The translations under genes were made by a program, and so were the position numbers. The notes under the pieces are model-generated. The model made no database searches. It was not told the DNA's origin and worked only from the letters and a program-made list of their open reading frames with translations. DNA of 64,000 nt. It comes from Deltaproteobacteria bacterium. GTDB lineage: Bacteria > Myxococcota > JADLHZ01. Location: positions 44,865 to 108,864 of the forward strand of contig JADLHZ010000032.1 in NCBI GenBank assembly GCA_020848545.1, in the 5' to 3' direction. The stretch's first letter is position 1, and every line of letters begins with the position of its first letter. Shown here piece by piece: positions 58,235-64,000 of this stretch.

Positions 58235-60060
58235 GTGACTTCACGACGCACGAGCACGATGTCTTGGTGATCGGCGCCGGCGGGGCGGGGCTTCGAGCCG
58301 CGATCGAGGCGGCGGCGTCCGGCGTCAAGGTCGGCCTCGTCTGTAAGTCGCTGCTCGGCAAAGCGCACACCGTGATGGCCGAAGGCGGCGCCGCTGCGGC
58401 CATGGGCAACGTCGACGATCGCGACAGCTGGAAGGTGCACTTCGCCGACACGATGCGCGGCGGGCAGTACTTGAACAACCCGCGCATGGCGCAGTTGCAT
58501 GCGCAAGAAGCACCTGAGCGCGTCAAAGAGCTCGAAGCCTGGGGGGCGTTGTTCGATCGCACCAAGGACGGGCGCATCCTTCAGCGGAACTTCGGCGGCC
58601 ATCGCTATCCGCGCCTCGCCCACGTCGGCGATCGCACGGGCCTCGAGATGATCCGCGTGCTGCAAGATCACGGCATCCATCAGGGCATCGACGTGCACAT
58701 GGAAGTCACGGTGACGAAGCTGCTCTTGGACGGCGGCAGGATCGCCGGCGCGTTCGCGTACGATCGCGAGCGCGGCCGCTTTCGCGTGTTCAAGTGCAAA
58801 GCGATCGTGATCGCCACCGGCGGCATCGGGCGCGCGTACGAGATCACCTCGAACAGCTGGGAGTACACCGGTGACGGCCAGACGCTCGCGTACGACGCCG
58901 GCGCCGAGCTCCTCGACATGGAGTTCGTGCAGTTTCACCCGACCGGCATGATCTGGCCGCCGTCGGTGCGCGGCATCCTCGTGACGGAAGGCGTGCGTGG
59001 CGAAGGCGGCGTGTTGAAGAACAAGGCCGGCGAGCGCTTCATGTTCAAGGACATCCCCGAGAACTACAAGAACCAAACGGCGGACAACCCGGAAGAGGGC
59101 TGGCGCTACACCCAAGGCGACAAGAACGCGCGCCGGCCGCCAGAGTTGCTGACGCGCGATCACGTCGCCCGCTGCATCCAACGCGAAGTCCGCGAAGGCC
59201 GCGGCAGCCCGCACGGCGGCGCGTTCCTCGACATCGCGTGGATCAAAGAGAAGATCCCGGGCGCCAAGGAGCACATCAAGAAGAAGCTGCCGAGCATGTA
59301 CCACCAGTTCAAGCAGCTCGCGGACATCGACATCACCGAGACGCCCATGGAAGTTGGCCCGACGACCCACTACATCATGGGCGGCGTGAAGGTGGACGGC
59401 GACACGCAGATGTCGAAGGTGCCGGGCCTGTTCGCGGCCGGTGAAGCAGCGGCGGGCTTGCACGGCGCCAATCGCCTCGGCGGAAATTCGTTGAGCGACC
59501 TGCTCGTCTTCGGAAAGCGCGCCGGCCAGTTCGCGGCCGAGTTCGCGAAGAAGAACGGCAACGTGAAGGTGGACGAAGCGCAGGTGAGCGCCGCGGCGAA
59601 GCAAGCGCTCGAGCCCTTCGATCGCCAGGGCGGCGAGAACCCGTACACCGTGCAGCAAGATCTGCAGAAGATGATGCAGAAGCTCGTCGGCATCGTGCGC
59701 CAAGAAGAAGAGATGAAGCAGGCGATGGGCGAGCTCGAGAAGTTGAAGGCGCGGGCGGCGAAGGTCGGCGCGTTCGGCAACCGAGAGTACAATCCCGGCT
59801 GGCACACCGCTTTGGATCTGCGCAACTTGCTGACGGTCAGCGAAGCGATCACGCGCGCGGCGATCGAGCGCAAGGAGAGCCGCGGCGGCCACTTCCGCGA
59901 CGACTATCCGAACAAGGACGCGGCGGCCGCGAAGTTCAACTTGGTCATCTGGAAGGGCGACGGCGGCGCGCAGCAAATGCGCCGTGAAGCACGCGCCGAC
60001 ATCCCGGCGGACCTGAAGCAGATCATCGACGACGAAGCCAAAGCCACGGAGGTCAAATGA
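58231..60060 (+). CDS. sdhA: succinate dehydrogenase flavoprotein subunit
   Basis: The flavoprotein oxidises succinate to fumarate. From GTG 58231 (overlapping the sdhC stop) it has 609 residues. It contains the FAD Rossmann motif VLVIGAGGAGLRAAIEAA, the FAD-attachment segment SLLGKAHTVMAEGGAAAA (His in KAHTVM), the active-site region DMEFVQFHPTGM, GVRGEGGVLKN, the catalytic Arg region TRDHVARCIQREV, THYIMGGVKVDGD, and HGANRLGGNSLSDLLVFGKR. It is a complete enzyme. The order C-A-B with a large C subunit is like actinobacterial and myxobacterial complexes. Confidence 0.95.
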   Translation: MSDFTTHEHDVLVIGAGGAGLRAAIEAAASGVKVGLVCKSLLGKAHTVMAEGGAAAAMGNVDDRDSWKVHFADTMRGGQYLNNPRMAQLHAQEAPERVKELEAWGALFDRTKDGRILQRNFGGHRYPRLAHVGDRTGLEMIRVLQDHGIHQGIDVHMEVTVTKLLLDGGRIAGAFAYDRERGRFRVFKCKAIVIATGGIGRAYEITSNSWEYTGDGQTLAYDAGAELLDMEFVQFHPTGMIWPPSVRGILVTEGVRGEGGVLKNKAGERFMFKDIPENYKNQTADNPEEGWRYTQGDKNARRPPELLTRDHVARCIQREVREGRGSPHGGAFLDIAWIKEKIPGAKEHIKKKLPSMYHQFKQLADIDITETPMEVGPTTHYIMGGVKVDGDTQMSKVPGLFAAGEAAAGLHGANRLGGNSLSDLLVFGKRAGQFAAEFAKKNGNVKVDEAQVSAAAKQALEPFDRQGGENPYTVQQDLQKMMQKLVGIVRQEEEMKQAMGELEKLKARAAKVGAFGNREYNPGWHTALDLRNLLTVSEAITRAAIERKESRGGHFRDDYPNKDAAAAKFNLVIWKGDGGAQQMRREARADIPADLKQIIDDEAKATEVK

Positions 60061-60803
60061 GCCAGGTTACGTTCCGCATCTGGCGCGGCGAAGGCAAAGA
60101 GGGCGAGTTCAAGGAGTACAAGACCGAGATCACCGAAGGCATGGTGGTGCTCGACGCCGTGCACCAGATCCAAGCCGAGAGCGCCGGCGACATGGCGGTG
60201 CGCTGGAACTGCAAGGCCGGCAAGTGCGGCTCGTGCTCGGCGGAAGTGAACGGCATGCCGAAGCTGATGTGCATGACGCGCATGAACACGCTGCCGCAGG
60301 ACAAGCCGATCACCATCGAGCCGATCAAGGCGTTTCCGCGCATCAAAGACCTCGTCACCGACGTGTCGTGGAACTTCGACGTCAAAAAACGGATCAAGAA
60401 GTTCAAGCCACGCCCGCCGGACGCGCCGGACGGCACGTGGCGCATGCAGCAAGAGGACATCGACCGCCCCCAAGAGTTTCGTAAGTGCATCGAGTGCTTC
60501 TTGTGCCAGGACGTCTGTCACGTGCTGCGCGATCACCACATGCACGAGAGCTTCATTGGCCCGCGCTTTCTGATCTACACCGCGGCGCTCGAGATGCACC
60601 CGCTCGACACCGAGAACCGCGCCAAGGACTTGAAGGACGAGTTCGGCATCGGCCTCTGCAACATCACGAAGTGCTGCACGAAGGTGTGCCCCGAGAACAT
60701 CACGATCACCGACAACGGCATCATCCCGTTGAAGGAGCGCGTCGTCGACGAGTTCTTCGACCCGGTGAACAAGCTGCTCAGGATCTTCAAGCCGAACAGT
60801 TGA
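60057..60803 (+). CDS. sdhB: succinate dehydrogenase iron-sulfur subunit
   Basis: The 248-residue protein transfers electrons from FAD through three clusters. The 2Fe-2S site is CKAGKCGSCSAEVNGMPKLMC (all four Cys), the 4Fe-4S site CIECFLCQDVC, and the third CNITKCCTKVCPENI. It starts with ATGA overlap with sdhA. The C-terminus ends shortly after the last cluster domain, as in SdhB/FrdB. Together with sdhC and sdhA this makes a complete three-subunit complex II. Confidence 0.95.
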   Translation: MSQVTFRIWRGEGKEGEFKEYKTEITEGMVVLDAVHQIQAESAGDMAVRWNCKAGKCGSCSAEVNGMPKLMCMTRMNTLPQDKPITIEPIKAFPRIKDLVTDVSWNFDVKKRIKKFKPRPPDAPDGTWRMQQEDIDRPQEFRKCIECFLCQDVCHVLRDHHMHESFIGPRFLIYTAALEMHPLDTENRAKDLKDEFGIGLCNITKCCTKVCPENITITDNGIIPLKERVVDEFFDPVNKLLRIFKPNS

Positions 60804-60815
60804 TTCGCGCGTTGA

Positions 60816-60847
<32 letters not shown>

Positions 60848-60861
60848 AATGAGGCATTGCG

Positions 60862-61365
60862 ATGAGCCACTTCACACTGAAACCGCTGTCGAAGGCCGCC
60901 GTCCCCTCCGCGCTACAAAAGGCCGAGCGCTACCGCTTGCTCAACGAGCCGGCGCAGGCCGAGAGCATTTGCCGCGACGTGCTCGCGGTCGATCCCGAGA
61001 ACCACGACGCGCTGCACGCGTTGCTCTTGTCGTTGACCGATCAGTTCGGCGCCCGCGCCGACGTCGTGCGCGAAGCGAAGGCGCTCTTGAAGCAGCTCCC
61101 GACCGACTACGAGCGCGCGTACTTCGAGGGCGTGATCCACGAGCGCAGCGGCCTCGCGGAGCTCGACACGAACCGTCCGGGCTCACACTACACGGCGTAC
61201 GAAGCGCTGCGCCTGGCGATGACGTGCTTCGAACGCGCCGAAGCGCTGAAGCCCGCCGGCAACGACGACGCGATCCTGCGGTGGAACACCTGCGCGCGGA
61301 CGCTCATGCGCGATGCGTCGCTGAAGCCGCGGCCGGAAGAGACGTGGGACGAGACGGTCGACTGA
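60862..61365 (+). CDS. small TPR-like protein
   Basis: The 167-residue protein has helical repeats typical of TPR: ALQKAERYRLLNEPAQAESI with CRDVLAVDPENHDAL, then DVVREAKALLKQLPTDYERA and YFEGVIHERSGLAEL, then ALRLAMTCFERAEALKPAGN. It has no signal peptide, so it is probably cytoplasmic. It lies 58 nt after sdhB across the GTCGCC repeat and may be co-transcribed; a role in assembling the complex is possible but unsupported. No named family was recognised. Confidence 0.65.
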   Translation: MSHFTLKPLSKAAVPSALQKAERYRLLNEPAQAESICRDVLAVDPENHDALHALLLSLTDQFGARADVVREAKALLKQLPTDYERAYFEGVIHERSGLAELDTNRPGSHYTAYEALRLAMTCFERAEALKPAGNDDAILRWNTCARTLMRDASLKPRPEETWDETVD

Positions 61366-61486
61366 GTGCGCAAAGCGCGCCCGACTTCGGCCTCGAGCTC
61401 CCAGGCACCGTCGAGAGAATTCTCCTGCCCGGTCCGTGGGCCGATTGACCACGGGCAGACATGCCGCTAAGCGAACGGCACCCCAA

Positions 61487-63085
61487 ATGAGCCTCAAGTC
61501 ACTCGCGGAAGCGCTCGAAGCCAAGGTCGACGAAGTCAAACAACTCGGCGGCGTCCAGGCGATCGACAAGCAGCACGCCGCGAACAAGCTGACGGCGCGC
61601 GAGCGGGTCGATCGCTTCTTCGACAAGGACGCCGCCGGCAAGAGCACCTTCGTCGAGTACATGATGCACGCGCACCACCAGTCGGAGTCGCCGATGATGG
61701 CGGGCCGCAAGACGCCGGCCGACGGCATCGTCGTTGGCTGGGGCTTCGTCGACGGGCGCAAGGTGGCCGTCATCGCCTACGACTTCACCGTCATGGCCGG
61801 CACCATCGGCATGATCGGCGAGATGAAGTGCTCGCGCTTCCGCGACATGGTGCTGAAGAACCGCATCCCACTCGTCTGGTTGCTCGACTCGGCCGGCGCG
61901 CGCGTCCAAGAGGCGGCGACGAGCATGTTCGCCGGCTCGGGCTCGATGTTCTACGACCAAGTCATGATGTCAGGCGTGATCCCGCAGATCGCGGCGATGT
62001 GCGGCCCGTGCGCCGCCGGTACCGCGTACGTGCCTGGCCTCGCCGACTTCGTGCCGATGGTGCGCGGGACGTCGTCGATGGCTCTGGCGGGACCTCCGTT
62101 GGTCAAGGCCGCGACCGGCGTCGACGTGACCAGCGAAGAGCTCGGCGGCTACAAGGTGCACACCAGGGAGAGCGGCGTGGCCGACTGCGACGTCGAGAAC
62201 GACGACGCGCTCCTCTCTGTCATCAAGGACTATCTTTCGTACATGCCGAGCTCCTGCGACGAGCCGGCGCCGCGCCTTCCGATCACCGATCCGCCGGAGC
62301 GCGAAGAAGCCGCGATCTACGACTGCGTGCCGGCGAACCCACGCTCGCCGATGGAGATCCAAAAGGTCATCCAGCTCATCGTCGATCACGGCAAGACGCT
62401 CGAGATCAAGCCGCACTGGGGCAAGGCCGTCATCACCTGCTTTGCGCGCATCGGCGGCCGGCCGATCGGGATCGTCGCGTCGAACAGCAAGTGGATGGGC
62501 GGCGTGCTGACGAACGATCCGGCCGACAAAGCCGCGCGCTTCATCGAGCTCTGTGACGCGTTCAACATTCCGCTGCTCTTCCTGCAAGACACGCCGGGCT
62601 TCATGGTCGGGACGAAGACCGAAAAAGAAGGCATCATCCGCCACGGCGCCAAGATGCTCTACGCCGTCAGCCGCGCGACGGTGCCGAAGCTCACGGTCGT
62701 CGTGCGCAAAGGCTACGGCGCCGGCTATTACGTGATGTGCGGCAAGGGTTATAAGCCGGACCTCATCGTCGGCTGGCCGAACGCCGAGATCAGCGTGATG
62801 GGGCCGGAAGGCGCGGTGAACATCGCGTTTCGAAAGCAGATCGAAGCGGCGGGCGCCGACCTTGCCGACCCGGTGGCCAAGAAAGAAGCGCAGGACAAGA
62901 CGCGCGCCGAGCTCGTCGAGCAGTTTCGCAGCATGGTCTCGCCGTTCATCCCGGCCGCGTGGACGCACATCGACGACGTCATCGACCCGAAGAAGACGCG
63001 CAAGGTGATCTACGACGCGCTCGTCATGTGCGACGGCAAGAAGGTGACCTTGCCGCCGCGCAAGCATGGGGTGATGCCAGTATGA
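61487..63085 (+). CDS. acyl-CoA carboxylase carboxyltransferase (beta) subunit
   Basis: The 532-residue protein contains both carboxyltransferase domains. The N-terminal one has NKLTARERVDRFFDKDA and VAVIAYDFTVMAGTIG, with WLLDSAGARVQEAATSMFAG. The C-terminal one has RPIGIVASNSKWMGGVLTND, ADKAARFIELCDAFNIPLLF, LQDTPGFMVGTKTEKEG and ISVMGPEGAVNIAFRKQIEA. It resembles propionyl-CoA, methylcrotonyl-CoA or glutaconyl-type carboxylases. Biotin carrier and carboxylase subunits are not in the window. ATG 61487 fits the family N-terminus (MSLKSLAEALEAKV). The stop overlaps the next start (ATGA). Substrate is uncertain; propionyl-CoA would suit the B12-domain gene at 4.4 kb. Confidence 0.92.
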   Translation: MSLKSLAEALEAKVDEVKQLGGVQAIDKQHAANKLTARERVDRFFDKDAAGKSTFVEYMMHAHHQSESPMMAGRKTPADGIVVGWGFVDGRKVAVIAYDFTVMAGTIGMIGEMKCSRFRDMVLKNRIPLVWLLDSAGARVQEAATSMFAGSGSMFYDQVMMSGVIPQIAAMCGPCAAGTAYVPGLADFVPMVRGTSSMALAGPPLVKAATGVDVTSEELGGYKVHTRESGVADCDVENDDALLSVIKDYLSYMPSSCDEPAPRLPITDPPEREEAAIYDCVPANPRSPMEIQKVIQLIVDHGKTLEIKPHWGKAVITCFARIGGRPIGIVASNSKWMGGVLTNDPADKAARFIELCDAFNIPLLFLQDTPGFMVGTKTEKEGIIRHGAKMLYAVSRATVPKLTVVVRKGYGAGYYVMCGKGYKPDLIVGWPNAEISVMGPEGAVNIAFRKQIEAAGADLADPVAKKEAQDKTRAELVEQFRSMVSPFIPAAWTHIDDVIDPKKTRKVIYDALVMCDGKKVTLPPRKHGVMPV

Positions 63086-63465
63086 GCACGTCACGCTCAC
63101 GCGAGCGCGGCCTCTCGTTCATCGGCATTCTGATGCTCGCGGCGGCTGCGGGCGGCGCCTACGTGGGTCTCTCGTACTTCCCGGTGTTTCGCGACGATTA
63201 CGCGATCAAGCAGATCGCGCGCGGCTCGTGTAACGACTTTCTGGCGATGAACGTGCGCGACGGGCAGCAGTTGGAAGAGCTGTTCTTCCGGCGCCTGGAG
63301 CAAGAGAAGCTCGCCCACTTGAAGGTGAAGGCGGCGCTCAACGTCGAGGAGGCCGATCATCGCTTCGCCGCGATCACGGTGACCTACACGCGGACCTGGA
63401 ACCTTTTGTTCACCAAGAAGACCTATTCGAAGCCGATCAAGTGGACGATGCGTACGGAGCGGTGA
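63082..63465 (+). CDS. small single-span membrane protein, DUF4845-like
   Basis: The 127-residue protein begins SRSRERGLSFIGILMLAAAA, a basic N-terminus and one transmembrane helix of the type seen in DUF4845 and pilin-like proteins (RG-L/F-S/T-x-x-x-L). Its periplasmic domain includes DDYAIKQIARGSCNDFLAMN, LEEADHRFAAITVTYTRTWN and ends in KPIKWTMRTER. It overlaps the carboxylase stop (ATGA) and the pyrB start (TGATG), so three genes are translationally linked. Function unknown. Confidence 0.65.
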   Translation: MSTSRSRERGLSFIGILMLAAAAGGAYVGLSYFPVFRDDYAIKQIARGSCNDFLAMNVRDGQQLEELFFRRLEQEKLAHLKVKAALNVEEADHRFAAITVTYTRTWNLLFTKKTYSKPIKWTMRTER

Positions 63466-64000
63466 TGCGGCACTTTTTGTCACTCTCGAGCTTCGACGAG
63501 AACGCCCTCGCAGCGTTCGTGATGCGATCGTTGTCGATCAAGAAGGCGTTCCAGCACGGCGACAAGATCCCCTGTCCGCAGGTGCCGGTCGCGAACTTGT
63601 TCTTCGAAGCGTCGACGCGCACGCGCACTTCGTTCGAGCTCGCTGAGCGCCGCCTCGGGCTGCCGTCGACCTCGCTCGCGGTGCAGAGCTCGAGCGTCAG
63701 CAAGGGCGAGACGCTGCGCGACACCGTGATGAACCTCTACTCGATGGGCATCAAGGCGTTCGTCGTGCGGCACAGCTCGAGCGGCGCCGTCGAGTTCCTG
63801 TCGAAGCGCTGCCCGGAGGTGCACTTCGTCAACGCCGGCGACGGCTCGCACGAGCACCCGACGCAAGGGCTCTTGGATCTCGTGACGCTGTGGGAGCAGT
63901 GGGGCGGCGTCAAAGGCAAGACGATCGCGATCATCGGCGACTTGCGCCACAGCCGCGTCGCCCGCTCGAACCTGCACGCGCTGCCGAAGCTCGGCGCCAC
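63465..64000 (+). CDS. pyrB: aspartate carbamoyltransferase catalytic subunit, 5' part
   Basis: This gene runs off the right edge. The 178 visible residues show the carbamoyl-phosphate motif FFEASTRTRTSFELAERRLG, SSSVSKGETLRDTVMNLYSM, HPTQGLLDLVTLWEQWGG and the beginning of the aspartate domain IAIIGDLRHSRVARSN. The first step of pyrimidine synthesis is condensation of aspartate with carbamoyl phosphate. The start shares a base with the previous stop (TGATG). In many bacteria pyrC follows; that would be beyond the window. Confidence 0.96.
   Translation, partial: MRHFLSLSSFDENALAAFVMRSLSIKKAFQHGDKIPCPQVPVANLFFEASTRTRTSFELAERRLGLPSTSLAVQSSSVSKGETLRDTVMNLYSMGIKAFVVRHSSSGAVEFLSKRCPEVHFVNAGDGSHEHPTQGLLDLVTLWEQWGGVKGKTIAIIGDLRHSRVARSNLHALPKLGA

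Noticed and set aside
58183..59976. A 597-codon minus-strand frame opposite sdhA
   Set aside because: Shadow of sdhA; composition typical of antisense frames in GC-rich genes and no recognisable motif.

Overview
The window is a 64 kb stretch of high-GC, densely coding bacterial chromosome. Gene order and content point to a Gram-negative, outer-membrane-bearing bacterium, most likely Myxococcota or a related former 'deltaproteobacterial' lineage. Supporting signs are a thrS-infC-rpmI-rplT-pheS-pheT-ihfA block, an MCE/Mla lipid-transport operon, many lipoprotein signal peptides, PilZ and Crp/Fnr regulators, acyl-CoA and B12-linked catabolism, and a succinate dehydrogenase with a large single membrane subunit. 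No phage, IS element, plasmid gene, CRISPR array or rRNA is visible. The lineage is an inference from content only.

Layout. 1-3 kb: partial exported protein, recA and a ComM/YifB ATPase (minus strand). 3.2-5.9 kb: acyl-CoA dehydrogenase, a free cobalamin-binding mutase domain and HMG-CoA lyase, a probable leucine/branched-chain acyl-CoA catabolic operon. 6-10.9 kb: SppA protease, oligoribonuclease, Xaa-Pro aminopeptidase and leucyl-transferase Bpt. 10.9-13.5 kb: an HRDC-domain protein under a consensus LexA-like box, then recJ. 13.6-18.6 kb: BioY, a DUF418 membrane protein, Big2 lipoprotein, tRNA-His, Crp/Fnr regulator, PGPGW membrane protein and lipoprotein esterase; two tandem arrays of one 19-bp core sit in the two divergent promoter gaps. 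18.7-26.5 kb: tRNA-Val and the translation block, with infC starting at a non-canonical AUC codon. 26.5-32.6 kb: Ig/DUF1566 lipoprotein, a VHL-like gene pair that looks frameshifted, a lidless Hsp70, a LysM-M23 lipoprotein, tRNA-Pro and surE, followed by a long inverted repeat.

33.4-41.4 kb is the most unusual region. It is a same-strand run of eight genes: a PspA/IM30-like protein with a near-consensus sigma-70 promoter; a membrane-anchored substrate-binding protein fused to an OmpA peptidoglycan-binding domain; a taurine/nitrate-type ABC permease and ATPase; a two-TM coiled-coil protein; an AAA+ ATPase; a TerB-like protein; and a coiled-coil protein of unknown function. I read it as a candidate envelope-stress or membrane-maintenance system coupled to a cell-wall-tethered transporter.

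41.4-48.4 kb (minus strand) carries a membrane metalloprotease-like protein, small proteins, two DUF4349 proteins and MlaD-MlaF-MlaE plus a lipoprotein, the latter six joined by short overlaps. 48.5-57.4 kb: aminotransferase, lytic transglycosylase, a second HExxH membrane protein, hemerythrin, a methyltransferase, a glycosyltransferase, a DUF3667 protein and enoyl-CoA hydratase. 57.4-64 kb: succinate dehydrogenase with Cys/His motifs that suggest a membrane-embedded Rieske-type cluster, a TPR-like protein, an acyl-CoA carboxylase beta subunit, a small membrane protein and the 5' part of pyrB running off the right edge.

All three tRNA genes lie 10-21 nt upstream of a protein gene on the same strand. 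Hexanucleotide GTCGCC/GGCGAC tracts and inverted repeats recur at gene ends. Assignments rest on reading translated sequence by eye; no database search was run.
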